Of a stretch of DNA of 64,000 bases, positions 41,080-52,042 are shown piece by piece. Numbering within the stretch: position 1 is the stretch's first letter; each line of letters starts with the position of its first letter. Where the stretch lies: NCBI RefSeq assembly GCF_001613005.1, contig NZ_BDBN01000054.1:1-64000 (forward strand). The letters are read 5' to 3'. The notes beneath the pieces are model-generated. The model ran no database searches. It saw only the letters and a list, made by a program, of their open reading frames with translations, and had not been told where the DNA came from. The stretch is from Nocardia nova NBRC 15556. GTDB lineage: Bacteria; Actinomycetota; Actinomycetes; Mycobacteriales; Mycobacteriaceae. The translations under genes and the position numbers were made by a program.

Positions 41080-43026
41080 CTACGTCGCCCGTTTCCGGGC
41101 CGGCACCTCGGCGTACCAGGTGAGCAGATCCGCATTGTCGACCGCGCTGCGTTCGACCACCCGATCCGGGTCCGCACCCTGGAACAGTTTCTTGATCGGC
41201 ACCTCGAGCTTCTTGCCGGTGCGGGTGTGCGGAATGCCCGGGGCGGCGATGATTTCGTCGGGGACGTGGCGCGGTGAGACCTCGGCGCGGATCGTCGCGT
41301 TGATGCGCTGTTTCAGCTCGTCGGTCAGTTCGGCGCCCGGGGCGAGGGTGACGAACAGCGGCATCCAGTAACCGCCGTCGGGTTGTTCGGCGCCGATCAC
41401 CAGGGCCTCGGCGATCTCCGGAAGTTGTTCCACCGCTTGGTAGATATCGGCCGAGCCCATCCGGATGCCGTGCCGGTTCAACGTCGAATCGGAGCGGCCG
41501 TGCACGACGATGCTGCCGTGATCGGTGACGGTGATCCAGTCGCCGTGCCGCCAGACGCCGGGGAACATCTCGAAATACGCTGCGCGATAGCGTGTTCCGT
41601 CGGGGTCGTGCCAGAACGACACCGGCATGGAGGGCATCGGGGCGGTGATCACCAACTCCCCGACCTCGCCGCGTACCGGCCGGCCCGATTCGTCCCAGGC
41701 ATCCACCGCGGCGCCGAGGAACGGCACCGACAGCTCGCCCGGCCACACCGGCACCGTGCGCACGCCGCCGATGAACGCGGACACCACATCGGTGCCGCCG
41801 CTGATCGAGTTCACCTGCACACGCTCACCGACGTTGTCGCGCAACCACAGTGCCGACGACGGCGGCAGGGACGACCCGGTGATGCCGATCGTGCGCAGCG
41901 CCGAGAGATCGTGGTCGCGTCGCGGCACCACACCGGCCTTGATGCAGGCGAGCACGTAGCCGGGGCTGGTGCCGAGCACGGTGGTGCCCGTGCGCGCGGC
42001 CAGGTCGAACAGCGAATCGGCGTGCGGATAGGTCGGACTGCCGTCGTAACAGACGATCGTCGCACCCACCAGCAGGCCGGCGACCTGGAAGTTCCACATC
42101 ATCCAGCTGGGGCTGGTGTACCAGAAGAAGACGTCGCCGCGGCCGATATCCGATTGCAGCGCAGCGGCTTTCAGATGTTCGAGCAGGACGCCGCCGTGCC
42201 CGTGCACGATCCCCTTCGGCAGCCCCGTGGTGCCGGAGGAGAACAGGATCCACAGTGGATGAGCGAAACCGACGGGCTCCGTGGACAATTCGGCGCCCTC
42301 CGGCGGGGCGGCCGCATTCCAGTCCAGGGCGTCGGGCACCGCACCGCCGAGGCGCGGCACCACGACGGTGGCGCGAACGGTCGGCAGCCCGGCCCGCAGG
42401 GCGGCGATATCGTCGCGTTTGTCGTGCGTTTTCCCGCCGAAGTGGTAACCGTCGGCGGTGACCAGCACGGCCGGCTCCAACTGCCCCAGCCGATCGAGCG
42501 CCGCCTTGGCCGAATAGTCCTGCCCGCAGGCACTCCACACCGCGCCGATACTGGCCGCGCCGAGGAAGGCGATCACGGCCTCGGGGATGTTGGGCAGATA
42601 GCCGACGACTCGATCGCCGAGTCCCACCCCGAGTTCGCGGAGCGTCGCCGCGAAGGAGGCGGTGCGGCCCAGCAGTTCCGCCCAGGAGATCTCGGTCAGG
42701 CCGCCCTGTTCGCCGGCGTAGACGATGGCGGGCCGGTCGGTGCGGGCGTGGCGGGCGATCTGATCGACGTAGTTCAGCAGCTGCCCCGGAAACCATTGCG
42801 CGCCGGGCATTTCGGTACTCGCCAGCACGGTGGCCGGCGCGCCGCCGAGTTCGAAGTACTCCCACAGCGCGCCCCAGAACCCGGCCAGATCGGTGATCGA
42901 CCATTCCCACAGCGAGTGATAGTCGTCGAATTCTCGTCCGGTCCGGGCCCCGACGAATCGGGCGAAATCGGCGACACGCGCCGTTTCCAGGTCCCCGGCG
43001 TCGGGCTCCCACTGCGGTTGCGTCAT
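41080..43026 (-). CDS. Acetoacetate--CoA ligase (acetoacetyl-CoA synthetase)
   Basis: 648-aa ANL-superfamily enzyme that converts acetoacetate, ATP and CoA to acetoacetyl-CoA. Motifs: P-loop ILFSSGTTGLPKGIVHGHGG, then SGGTDVVSAF, the GDW(I) motif HGDWITVTDHGS, the hinge HGRSDSTLNRHGIRMG, and the C-terminal catalytic Lys in HTRTGKKLEVPIKK. The N-terminal WEYFELGG and MPGAQWFPG stretches are typical of acetoacetyl-CoA rather than acetyl-CoA synthetases. ATG 43026 follows AGGAGAG; ten upstream codons are open but have no such site. It is last in the leucine/itaconate operon, 13 bp after the lyase gene, and would activate the acetoacetate released by HMG-CoA cleavage. Mycobacterium uses the ScoAB CoA-transferase in the related locus. 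Confidence 0.92.
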   Translation of the reverse strand: MTQPQWEPDAGDLETARVADFARFVGARTGREFDDYHSLWEWSITDLAGFWGALWEYFELGGAPATVLASTEMPGAQWFPGQLLNYVDQIARHARTDRPAIVYAGEQGGLTEISWAELLGRTASFAATLRELGVGLGDRVVGYLPNIPEAVIAFLGAASIGAVWSACGQDYSAKAALDRLGQLEPAVLVTADGYHFGGKTHDKRDDIAALRAGLPTVRATVVVPRLGGAVPDALDWNAAAPPEGAELSTEPVGFAHPLWILFSSGTTGLPKGIVHGHGGVLLEHLKAAALQSDIGRGDVFFWYTSPSWMMWNFQVAGLLVGATIVCYDGSPTYPHADSLFDLAARTGTTVLGTSPGYVLACIKAGVVPRRDHDLSALRTIGITGSSLPPSSALWLRDNVGERVQVNSISGGTDVVSAFIGGVRTVPVWPGELSVPFLGAAVDAWDESGRPVRGEVGELVITAPMPSMPVSFWHDPDGTRYRAAYFEMFPGVWRHGDWITVTDHGSIVVHGRSDSTLNRHGIRMGSADIYQAVEQLPEIAEALVIGAEQPDGGYWMPLFVTLAPGAELTDELKQRINATIRAEVSPRHVPDEIIAAPGIPHTRTGKKLEVPIKKLFQGADPDRVVERSAVDNADLLTWYAEVPARKRAT

Positions 43027-43039
43027 GACTCTCCTAGGT

Positions 43040-43852
43040 CTACCGGGCCCCGGCACGCTGCAGAATGCGCTCGGCGTGCCGGATCACCGGGCCGTCCACC
43101 ATGCGTCCCTCGAAACTGAACACACCGCGATTGTTGGGCACCTCCGCGAGCACCCGGCGGGCCCAGTCCACTTCCTCGTCCGCCGGTGCGTAGGCGGCCC
43201 GGATCACCGCGAGCTGCTTGGGATGGATGGCGACCTTGACGTCGTAGCCGACCGCCACCGCCTCGTCGGATTCCGCGCGCAACCCGTCGAGGTCGGCGAT
43301 ATCGAGGTACACCGAGTCCAGCGCGAACTTGCCGTACGCCTTCGCCGCCAGCAATGCGGTCGAGCGCAGCTGCCGTGCCACATCGCGATAACCACCGTCG
43401 GCGCGGCGGCTGGAATTGCCGCCGAGTCCGGCGACCAGATCCTCCGCCCCGGCCATCGAGGCGATCGCATTCGGCGCGGCCATGACCTCTTCGGTGCGCA
43501 GCGCGCCCAGCGGCGATTCGAACAGCGCGAGCACCTCGTAGTCCGACAGCAGTGAAAGTTGTTGTGCCGATTCGCATTTCGGCAACATGATGCGACGGTA
43601 GGAGGTCGAGGCCAGCGCGGTCAGGTCCGCGTCGAAGTCGTGCGTACCGGCCGCGTTGACCCGGACCACCGTCCGCTCCGGATCGAGCGGCGTGGCCATC
43701 AGCACTTCGCGCGCGGCCTCCTTGTCCCCGGCCGCGACGCCGTCCTCCAGATCGATGATCACGACGTCGGCCGCGGCGGCGGCCTTCTCGTAGCGTTCGC
43801 CCCGGTCGGCGGGGCAGAACAGCCAGGCCGGGCCCGGGATTTCCCAGTTCAT
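43040..43852 (-). CDS. citE: CitE-like beta-hydroxyacyl-CoA lyase (HpcH/HpaI family)
   Basis: 270-aa class of Mg-dependent TIM-barrel lyases. Visible family motifs: WLFCPADRGERYEKA, VVIIDLEDGVAAGDK (acidic metal ligand), VVRVNAAGT, IMLPKCESAQQL, ALFESPLGAL, GAEDLVAGLGG and IHPKQLAVIRAAY. The M. tuberculosis protein at the same place in the same operon (Rv2498c) is reported to cleave (R)-HMG-CoA and (S)-citramalyl-CoA in leucine and itaconate breakdown; equal function here is inference from family and gene order. The start ATG lies eight bases after the MaoC stop codon. It would release acetyl-CoA plus acetoacetate, the latter being the substrate of the next gene product. Confidence 0.9.
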   Translation of the reverse strand: MNWEIPGPAWLFCPADRGERYEKAAAAADVVIIDLEDGVAAGDKEAAREVLMATPLDPERTVVRVNAAGTHDFDADLTALASTSYRRIMLPKCESAQQLSLLSDYEVLALFESPLGALRTEEVMAAPNAIASMAGAEDLVAGLGGNSSRRADGGYRDVARQLRSTALLAAKAYGKFALDSVYLDIADLDGLRAESDEAVAVGYDVKVAIHPKQLAVIRAAYAPADEEVDWARRVLAEVPNNRGVFSFEGRMVDGPVIRHAERILQRAGAR

Positions 43853-43860
43853 CCGCTCTC

Positions 43861-44358
43861 CTACTCGCCGTCCGGGCGCATCCGCATCAGGGTTTTGCGG
43901 ACCGCGGTGGCCACCACGTCGCCGTGCTGGTTGCGCCCGGTATGCGCGAAGGTCACGATCCCTTCGCCCGGACGGCTTTTCGACTCGCGCTTGGCGGTCA
44001 CCAGGGTTTCGGCGTACAGGGTGTCGCCGTGGAACATCGGCTTCGGGAAGGCGACCTCCGAGAAGCCCAGATTGCCCACGATGGTGCCCTGCGTCAGCTG
44101 CGCCACCGACAGGCCGACCAGCGTCGACAGCGTGAGCATCGAATTGACGAGTCGCTGATTGAACGGGGGCAGACCGTCGGCGAAGGCCGCGTCCAGATGC
44201 AGCGCCTGGGTATTCATCGTCTGCGTGGTGAACGCGACGTTGTCCGCCTCGGTGATGGTGCGCCCGGGCCGATGTTCGTACAGCACACCGATTTCCAGCT
44301 CCTCGAACCACAGCCCGCGCTGCACCACCCGGCGCACCGGCTCCATCGGCTCGCTCAC
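43861..44358 (-). CDS. MaoC-family (R)-enoyl-CoA hydratase
   Basis: 165-aa hot-dog-fold hydratase. The family signature is present: LWFEELEIGVLYEHRPGRTI, then TEADNVAF with the catalytic Asp region, NTQALHLDAAFA, and the C-terminal GNLGFSEVAFPKPMFHGDTLYAE. The M. tuberculosis counterpart is Rv2499c. In this pathway it would hydrate methylglutaconyl-CoA or itaconyl-CoA for the lyase that follows; the exact substrate is inferred from context. The GTG start overlaps the acyl-CoA dehydrogenase stop by four bases, so translation is coupled. Confidence 0.9.
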   Translation of the reverse strand: MSEPMEPVRRVVQRGLWFEELEIGVLYEHRPGRTITEADNVAFTTQTMNTQALHLDAAFADGLPPFNQRLVNSMLTLSTLVGLSVAQLTQGTIVGNLGFSEVAFPKPMFHGDTLYAETLVTAKRESKSRPGEGIVTFAHTGRNQHGDVVATAVRKTLMRMRPDGE

Positions 44359-45515
44359 AGTCCCAGCTCCCGTCCGATCAGCATCAACTGCACCTCGGTC
44401 GTGCCCTCGCCGATTTCCAGAATCTTGGAATCGCGATAGTGCCGGGCCACAGCATATTCGTTCATGAAGCCGTAGCCGCCGAAAATCTGGGTGGCATCGC
44501 GGGCGTTGTCCATCGCGGCCTCGCTGGCGACCAGCTTCGCGATCGCGGCCTGCTTCTTGAACGGCTTGCCCGCCAGCATCAAGGCCGCCGCGTCGTAGTA
44601 GGCGGTGCGCGCGGCGTGCGCCCGCGCCTCCATCCGGGCGATCTTGAACGCCACCGCCTGGTTGCGGCCGATGGTGCGGCCGAACGCCTCCCGCTCACCG
44701 GCGTAGCGCACGCTCTCGTCGACACAGCCCTGTGCCGCGCCGACCGACAGCGCCGCGATCGCGATCCGGCCCTCGTCCAGGATCCGCAGGAAGTTGGCGT
44801 AGCCGCGGCCGAGTTCACCGAGCAGATTCGACTGCGGCACCCGGACGTCGGTGAAGCTCAGCGGATGGGTGTCCGAGGCGTGCCAGCCGACCTTGTTGTA
44901 GGCCGGTTCGGCGACGAATCCGGGGGTGTCGGTCGGCACCAGGATGGTGGAGATCTCCTTCTTGCCCTCCGACTCACCGGTCACCGCGGTCACGGTCACC
45001 AGCCGGGTGATATCGGTGCCCGAATTGGTGATGAACTGCTTGCTGCCGTTGATGATCCAGTCGTCGCCGTCGCGGACGGCGGTGGTCCGGGTGCCGCCGG
45101 CATCGCTGCCCGCACCGGGTTCGGTGAGTCCGAAACCCGCGAGGGCGCGCCCGGAGGTCAACTGCGGCAACCACTGCTGCTTCTGCGCCTCGTTGCCGAA
45201 CCGGTAGATCGGCATGGCGCCCAGCGACACCCCGGCCTCGAGCGTGATCGCCACGCTCTGGTCGATCTTGCCGAGTTCCTCGAGCGCCAGGCACAGCGCG
45301 AAGTAGTCGCCGCCCATACCGCCGTACTCCTCCGGGAACGGCAGGCCGAACAGACCCATATCCGCCATGCCGGAAACGACCTCGTACGGGAAGGTATGGG
45401 CCGCATCGTGTTTCGCCGCCACCGGCGCGACGACCTGATTCGCGAAATCGCGAACGGTCAGCGCCAGATCTCGGTACTCCTCCGGCAGCGTGCCGGTGGA
45501 CAGGAAATCGCTCAT
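44355..45515 (-). CDS. fadE19: Acyl-CoA dehydrogenase (FadE19-like, probably isovaleryl-CoA)
   Basis: 386-aa flavoprotein with all acyl-CoA dehydrogenase landmarks: [37 protein letters not shown] (flavin- and substrate-binding signature), [31 protein letters not shown] and the C-terminal [23 protein letters not shown] signature. The Glu of [11 protein letters not shown] follows near the end. Position between the carboxylase alpha subunit and the MaoC gene matches Rv2500c (fadE19). Oxidation of isovaleryl-CoA to 3-methylcrotonyl-CoA is the expected reaction because the neighbouring carboxylase would use that product. The ATG start overlaps the upstream stop by four bases. Confidence 0.92.
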   Translation of the reverse strand: MSDFLSTGTLPEEYRDLALTVRDFANQVVAPVAAKHDAAHTFPYEVVSGMADMGLFGLPFPEEYGGMGGDYFALCLALEELGKIDQSVAITLEAGVSLGAMPIYRFGNEAQKQQWLPQLTSGRALAGFGLTEPGAGSDAGGTRTTAVRDGDDWIINGSKQFITNSGTDITRLVTVTAVTGESEGKKEISTILVPTDTPGFVAEPAYNKVGWHASDTHPLSFTDVRVPQSNLLGELGRGYANFLRILDEGRIAIAALSVGAAQGCVDESVRYAGEREAFGRTIGRNQAVAFKIARMEARAHAARTAYYDAAALMLAGKPFKKQAAIAKLVASEAAMDNARDATQIFGGYGFMNEYAVARHYRDSKILEIGEGTTEVQLMLIGRELGL

Positions 45516-47569
45516 GCCTGTGCCTCTTTCTGCTCGGTGTCCGCCTGCTCGGTGTCCGATTCCTCGGTGTCCACGACGGGCTCGGCGGCGATCCGCGCCA
45601 GGACCTGTTCGACCTGCACCTGGTCGCCCGCCGCGACCAGCAGCTCCACCTTTCCGGCGACCGGCGCGGTCAGGGTGTGTTCCATCTTCATCGCCTCGAC
45701 CACCACCACCGGGGTGCCGGCGGCGACCTCGGCGCCCGGGGCCACGTGCACCGCGATCACCGAACCCGGCATGGGGCTGAGTATTTCGGCGTCGGTGAGC
45801 TGTTCGTCGCCACCGCGCAGACTCGGTTCGGCCACCTCGCGCACCGCCGCGACGCCGTCGGCGCCGGCCACCCAGATCGGGCCGCCGTGTTCGGCGACCC
45901 GGTAGCGCAGCCGGATCCCGTCGAGGTCGATCGTCAGCACCGCGTCGTCGCGCGCGGCGGTCAGCGAGCGCGGCTCCCCGGCGTCGACCGCCACCCACGC
46001 GTCGGCGGGGGTGCCCGTGATCGCCACGTGCACGACGCGGTCGCCGCCCTCGAGCCGCAACACCGTGGGCGCGGCGGTGCCGATGCGCCAGCCGTTCGGG
46101 ATGTCCCACGGGCCGCGCGGCGCATTCGGCCACGCCCGCAGCCAGCGCGCCACCGCCACCGCGACGAACTGGTCGTCCGTGGCCGGTGCGGGGCGGAAGT
46201 CCCCGGCGCGCCGGTCCAGCAGTCCGGTGTCGAGATCACCGCGCAGCACATCGGGATCGGCCAGCAGGAAGCGCAGGAAGTCGGTGTTGGTCCGCACGCC
46301 GAGCACCTGGGTGTCGGCCAGTGCCTGATCGAGCCGGGCGATCGCGGTCGCGCGATCGGGGCCGTGCGCGATCACCTTCGACAGCATCGGGTCGTAGTCG
46401 CTGCCGATCACACTGCCGGTGCGCAGCCCGGAATCCACCCGCACGCCCGGCCCCTGCGGCTCGGCCAGCGCCAGCACGGTTCCGCCGGTGGGCAGGAAGT
46501 CGCGGCCGGGATCCTCGGCGTAGACGCGAGCCTCGACGGCGTGACCGGTGAGCTGGATATCGTCCTGTTCGGCGACGATCTTCTGCCCGGCCGCCACGCG
46601 GACCTGGCATTCCACCAGATCGACCCCGGTCACCAGTTCGGTCACCGGATGTTCGACCTGCAGCCGGGTGTTCATCTCCATGAAGAAGAACTCGTCCGGC
46701 CGGTCGGCGGAGACGATGAATTCGACGGTGCCCGCGCCCACGTAGTCGACGCTGCGCGCGGTGTTGCAGGCGGCGGCGCCGATCCGGGCCCGCGTCTGCG
46801 GGTCCAGCAACGGCGAGGGCGCCTCCTCGATGACCTTCTGATGCCGGCGCTGCAGGCTGCATTCCCGCTCGCCCAGATGCAGCACGTTGCCGAATTGGTC
46901 GGCGAGGATCTGCACCTCGATATGCCGCGGTGTGGCGACGAACCGCTCCAGGAACAACGTGTCGTCACCGAACGCCGCGGCGGCCTCCCGGCGCGCGCTC
47001 ACCAGCGCCGCGGGCAGATCGGCGGGAACGTCGACCCGGCGCATCCCCTTGCCACCACCGCCCGCCGACGGCTTGACCAGCACCGGATAGCCGATTTCGG
47101 TTGCGGCCGAGATCAATTCGTCGTCGGTGAGACCGGGCCGGGCGATACCGGGCACGACCGGCACCCCGAAGTCGGCGACGGCGTTCTTGGCCGCGATCTT
47201 GTCACCCATGATCTCGATCGCCCGCACGGGCGGACCGAGGAAGACGATGCCGGCCTTCTCCAGTGCGGCGGCGAACGCCGAATTCTCCGACAGGAAGCCG
47301 TAACCCGGATGGACGGCCTGCGCACCGGAGCGCACGGCCGCGTCGACCACCCGATCGATATCGAGATAGCTCTGCCGCGCCGGGGCCGGACCCAGCCGCA
47401 CCGCGACATCGGCCTCGGCCACGTGCCGGGCGGCGACATCGGCGTCGCTGTAGACCGCCACCGAGCGAATACCCATGGCGCGCAACGTGCGGATCACGCG
47501 CACGGCGATCTCGCCGCGGTTGGCGACCAGCACGGTGTCGAAGGGCACCGGGTGAGATTTGTTCAGCAT
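45512..47569 (-). CDS. accA1: Acyl-CoA carboxylase alpha subunit (biotin carboxylase/BCCP), probably methylcrotonyl-CoA type
   Basis: 685 aa. The biotin carboxylase part has [28 protein letters not shown], the ATP-grasp loop [29 protein letters not shown] and the catalytic [17 protein letters not shown] region. The C-terminal biotinyl domain has EAMKMEHT with biotinylated Lys628, followed by an acidic tail with repeated DTEQ/DTEE. It carboxylates biotin for transfer by the beta subunit encoded just upstream (5-bp gap). ATG 47569 is preferred; the open frame extends 40 codons upstream but overlaps the beta subunit. Operon position matches Rv2501c. Confidence 0.94.
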   Translation of the reverse strand: MLNKSHPVPFDTVLVANRGEIAVRVIRTLRAMGIRSVAVYSDADVAARHVAEADVAVRLGPAPARQSYLDIDRVVDAAVRSGAQAVHPGYGFLSENSAFAAALEKAGIVFLGPPVRAIEIMGDKIAAKNAVADFGVPVVPGIARPGLTDDELISAATEIGYPVLVKPSAGGGGKGMRRVDVPADLPAALVSARREAAAAFGDDTLFLERFVATPRHIEVQILADQFGNVLHLGERECSLQRRHQKVIEEAPSPLLDPQTRARIGAAACNTARSVDYVGAGTVEFIVSADRPDEFFFMEMNTRLQVEHPVTELVTGVDLVECQVRVAAGQKIVAEQDDIQLTGHAVEARVYAEDPGRDFLPTGGTVLALAEPQGPGVRVDSGLRTGSVIGSDYDPMLSKVIAHGPDRATAIARLDQALADTQVLGVRTNTDFLRFLLADPDVLRGDLDTGLLDRRAGDFRPAPATDDQFVAVAVARWLRAWPNAPRGPWDIPNGWRIGTAAPTVLRLEGGDRVVHVAITGTPADAWVAVDAGEPRSLTAARDDAVLTIDLDGIRLRYRVAEHGGPIWVAGADGVAAVREVAEPSLRGGDEQLTDAEILSPMPGSVIAVHVAPGAEVAAGTPVVVVEAMKMEHTLTAPVAGKVELLVAAGDQVQVEQVLARIAAEPVVDTEESDTEQADTEQKEAQA

Positions 47570-47574
47570 GGTGA

Positions 47575-49152
<1,578 letters not shown>

Positions 49153-49172
49153 CACGCCATCCTGCCCATTCG

Positions 49173-49188
49173 GTTAGTGGCCAATAAC
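49173..49188. promoter_or_regulatory. Operator-like palindrome GTTAGTGGCCAATAAC
   Basis: Sixteen bases that pair with themselves at seven of eight half-site positions, centred on GGCC. It lies 21 bp before the carboxylase start, where a repressor would block the operon. The likely ligand is the divergent TetR protein. Confidence 0.5.
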
Positions 49189-49192
49189 TGGA

Positions 49193-49211
49193 AACTAAGA
49201 TAATCTTCGTT
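49193..49211. promoter_or_regulatory. Operator-like palindrome centred on AAGAT-A-ATCTT
   Basis: Nineteen bases AAC-t-AAGAT-a-ATCTT-c-GTT with one mismatched pair, four bases from the previous palindrome and about 70 bp upstream of the TetR start. It lies in the A+T-rich centre of the divergent promoter region. Confidence 0.55.
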
Positions 49212-49279
49212 AACTGAAATGTCCAGGCGTGCCGGAAACCGGACCCGCCGAACGCCGCCGACCTGCGGAGAGGAGCCCG

Positions 49280-49873
49280 ATGAGCAGCAGTGAGGCCATC
49301 GCTCCCACACGCCGGGAGCAGCTCAAGGCGCAGCGCCGGCAACAATTACTGGAGGCCGGGGCGCGGCTCATCGCCGACCGCGGCTTCCCCGGGGTGCGGC
49401 TCGACGACCTCGGCGCGGCGGCCGGTATCAGCGGGCCGGCGGTCTACCGGCACTTCCCCAACAAGGAAGCCGTCCTGGTCGAATTGCTGGTCGGAATCAG
49501 CACCCGGCTGTTCGAGGGCGGCAAGGCCGTCGCCGAACAGGCCGAATCCCCGCGCACGGCACTGGCCGGATTGATCGAGTTCCATCTCGACTTCGCCCTC
49601 GGCGAGCCCGAACTCATCCGTATTCAGGATCGGGACCTGGAAAGCCTGCCCGAATCCGCGCGGCGGCAGGTGCGCCGCCTGCAGCGGCAGTACGTGGAGA
49701 TCTGGGTCGGGGTGCTGCGCGGCCTGCACCCGGAACTGGACGAGACCGCCGCGCGGGTCAAGGCGCACGCCACCTTCGGCCTGATCAACTCCACACCGCA
49801 CAGCGCCTCCCCCACGCTGGCCGGACGGGCCCGGCCCATTCTGCGCGAGATGGCCTGGGCCGCGCTGAGCTGA
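49280..49873 (+). CDS. TetR-family regulator of the catabolic operon (BkaR-like position)
   Basis: 197 aa. The N-terminal helix-turn-helix domain reads RREQLKAQRRQQLLEAGARL, then DRGFPGVRLDDLGAAAGIS and GPAVYRHFPNKEAVLVELL, a classical TetR pattern. The C-terminal ligand domain has QRQYVEIWVGVLRGLHPELD. ATG 49280 is preceded by GGAGAGGAG; the frame is open 17 codons further, without a better site. M. tuberculosis Rv2506 (BkaR), near the homologous operon, is a TetR repressor of branched-chain keto-acid genes, so repression of the divergent operon is the likely role, probably by binding the palindromes at 49173-49211. Confidence 0.9.
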   Translation: MSSSEAIAPTRREQLKAQRRQQLLEAGARLIADRGFPGVRLDDLGAAAGISGPAVYRHFPNKEAVLVELLVGISTRLFEGGKAVAEQAESPRTALAGLIEFHLDFALGEPELIRIQDRDLESLPESARRQVRRLQRQYVEIWVGVLRGLHPELDETAARVKAHATFGLINSTPHSASPTLAGRARPILREMAWAALS

Positions 49874-49898
49874 GAGCCGAGGCCCGAGCCGGCGCGGC

Positions 49899-50342
49899 CT
49901 ACTCGCGACGGAGTTCGGCCTCGGCGGTCGAGAGGACCGCGCTGACGCCCAGATAGACGGCGGGGATCAGCGCGAGGGTCCAGGCGGCGGCGAAAAGTGG
50001 TGTGGCGACCTCGAATTGGGAGTGCCAGCGCACCCGGGTGCCCGACGGATGGTCGTCGAAGGTCACGGTTCCGTCCTGACGTCGCAGCGGCGGAAGCGAT
50101 TTCAATATGCGATAACGAAACAGTCGCGGCGGGTCGTAGTCGACGACCTCTTCCGTCAAGCGCAGCAGCGGCGTCACCAGCAGCCGCACCGCCCCCACCC
50201 CGTGTTCGGAGACATTGCCCGGACGGACCGGAGTGACCCGCCGGATCGCCGGAACGCGCTGGTAGTTGGTGGCGTCGGTGATCCAGTCGAAGACGTCGGC
50301 GCGGGGTGCCCGGATGATCCGTTCCAGGTCCAGCGTGCGCAT
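49899..50342 (-). CDS. SRPBCC-superfamily protein (polyketide cyclase/dehydrase-like)
   Basis: 147 aa with the START/SRPBCC fold pattern: an N-terminal strand with RIIRAPRADVFDWITDATNY, a central region PGNVSEHGVGAVRLLV, and a C-terminal helix preceded by TRVRWHSQFEV. The last ~35 residues contain a hydrophobic stretch (PLFAAAWTLALIPAVYLGVSAV is the general area), so the protein may associate with the membrane. ATG 50342 has AAGGGA seven bases upstream; the 33 open codons before it look non-coding. The ligand is unknown. It is divergent from the tandem-TetR gene and convergent with the TetR gene at 49280-49873. Confidence 0.82.
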   Translation of the reverse strand: MRTLDLERIIRAPRADVFDWITDATNYQRVPAIRRVTPVRPGNVSEHGVGAVRLLVTPLLRLTEEVVDYDPPRLFRYRILKSLPPLRRQDGTVTFDDHPSGTRVRWHSQFEVATPLFAAAWTLALIPAVYLGVSAVLSTAEAELRRE

Positions 50343-50784
50343 CGAGAGTCCCTTCGCTACCGCGGTGTCGTATGAATTCCCGACCGGCGGGGATGCCGGA
50401 TCGGTGCCGAGTGCCAGCGCAGCGTACGGCGGGGCGGGCACCCGCTGCCAGTGACGAGAGTCGAAACGATGCTATTTCGATACGAGCAAGCGATCTGGTC
50501 ATTCGCCCAAGCTGAGTGGTATCCGAGAAAAGATGAATCCGGTCGGTATTTGCTTGCGACAGAATGCTTTTCATTCGCGCCGGGACACCCCGGTGGCCCG
50601 GGCGCCGGCGGCGATAGGACACAATTGTCGAGACCCGGTCCGAGCTCGGTTTTCGCCACCGCGGCGATCCCCCGCAGGTCTCCCGGAACCGGCGGTAACA
50701 CCGGACAGCCGGAAATCGTCCGGTGACTACCATGGCATTCATGAGTGCCGAGGAGTGCCGCCGCACCACAGACAGGCCGGAACC
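50343..50784. other. 442-bp divergent intergenic region
   Basis: Lies between the SRPBCC gene and the tandem-TetR gene. It contains an inverted repeat TCGAAA-N8-TTTCGA at 50461-50480 in a locally A+T-rich segment (about 50455-50575). A 91-codon open frame at 50451-50726 shows no family resemblance and loses codon bias half way; I do not call it. The promoters of both flanking genes should be here. Confidence 0.45.
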
Positions 50785-52038
50785 GTGAGCGTAGAGCGCG
50801 GCACCGCGAGCCCCGCAGAACAGCCGGCAACAAAGCCACAGGAGCGGGTGATTCGCCGTCGCCCGAAGAATCGGCGTGCCCAGATCGCCGCGACCTCGGC
50901 GGCGGCGTTCGGCTCACTGGGCTATCACGGGGTCAGCATGGAGGACATCGCCTCCCGCCTCGGCATTTCCTCGGCGGCCCTGTACCGGCACTATCCGAGC
51001 AAGTACGCCCTGTTCCGGGAGGAACTGCTGCGTCTCGGCGCGCTGACGGTGGAATCGACCACGGTGGATCCGGAGGCCGCGGACCTTCCGGTGCGGCAGC
51101 GGCTGGCCGGCGTGCTCGACGCCATGATCGCCGCGACCATCGCCAACCGCCCGACCGTGACGCTGGCGCGATGGGAGGGCCGCTATCTCGACGACACCGA
51201 TCGCGCGACGCTGGACGAGCAGTTCACCACCTCGATCCGCGCCCTCGCCGACCTGCTCGGTGAATTGCGCCCGGAACTGCCCCGGCGCGACCGGCTGGTG
51301 CGCGCGGTGGCGCTGCTCAGCATCGTCAGCAGCATCGGCGACCACCACGCCACGCTTCCGGTGAAATCGCTTACCGCGGTGCTCAATTCGGCCGCATGGG
51401 CGATCATCGGCGCCGAACTACCGGACGCCGCGCCGGCGGTGGCCACATCGCGGTCGGTGGAGATACCGCAGTCGTTCAAACACGAACTGCTGCTGAAGAA
51501 ATCGGTGGAGCTGTTCCACCAGCGCGGCTATCCCAATGTGAGCGTGGAGGACATCGCGACGGCCGCGGATCTGTCCGCGGCCTCGGCCGTCTACCGGTAT
51601 TACCGCAGCAAGAGCGATCTGCTCGCGGCCGCGTTCCGGCGGGCGGCGGATCGGGTGTCGGGCGCGATCGGCCCGGCCACCGCCTCGTCGAAATCTCCCG
51701 CCGAGGCACTGTCGAAGCTGATCGACCTGTATGTCACCGGGTCGTTCGAAGAACGCGAATTGACCTTCGTCTATTACGCCGAGTTCAGCCACGTTCCGCC
51801 CGAGGAACGCACGGTGCTGCGCAATATTCAGCGGTTGATCGTGGCCGAATGGGTGAAACTGCTGGTCGCGGTGCGGCCGGAACTGTCCGAGGCACAGGCG
51901 CGCATTCTGGTGCAGGCCGGATTCGGGCTCGTGGTGGATCTGGGCCGGGTCTTCGGCGACGACGAGAACCTCTGCCCGCCCGAGCGCGTCATGGCCCTGA
52001 TGGAGGTCGTGCTGTTCGGGTCGCCGCGCCGGGAGTGA
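50785..52038 (+). CDS. Tandem TetR regulator (two TetR domains in one chain)
   Basis: 417 aa, twice the usual TetR length. The first DNA-binding domain (about 25-75) reads NRRAQIAATSAAAFGSLGYH, VSMEDIASRLGISSAALYRHYP; the second (about 230-285) reads LLLKKSVELFHQRGYPNVS, VEDIATAADLSAASAVYRYY. Each is followed by an alpha-helical ligand/dimer-type region. The second recognition region has one residue more than the norm (SAASAVYRYY). Such fused TetR proteins could fold as an internal pseudo-dimer. The GTG start at 50785 follows GGCCGGAA; the frame is open a further 84 codons, but that part lacks codon bias. The target is unknown. Confidence 0.85.
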   Translation: MSVERGTASPAEQPATKPQERVIRRRPKNRRAQIAATSAAAFGSLGYHGVSMEDIASRLGISSAALYRHYPSKYALFREELLRLGALTVESTTVDPEAADLPVRQRLAGVLDAMIAATIANRPTVTLARWEGRYLDDTDRATLDEQFTTSIRALADLLGELRPELPRRDRLVRAVALLSIVSSIGDHHATLPVKSLTAVLNSAAWAIIGAELPDAAPAVATSRSVEIPQSFKHELLLKKSVELFHQRGYPNVSVEDIATAADLSAASAVYRYYRSKSDLLAAAFRRAADRVSGAIGPATASSKSPAEALSKLIDLYVTGSFEERELTFVYYAEFSHVPPEERTVLRNIQRLIVAEWVKLLVAVRPELSEAQARILVQAGFGLVVDLGRVFGDDENLCPPERVMALMEVVLFGSPRRE

Positions 52039-52042
52039 CCCG

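Noticed and set aside
50451-50726. 91-codon plus-strand frame in the 442-bp intergenic region
   Set aside because: Codon-position bias is absent in the first half, composition changes in the middle, and no motif is recognisable.
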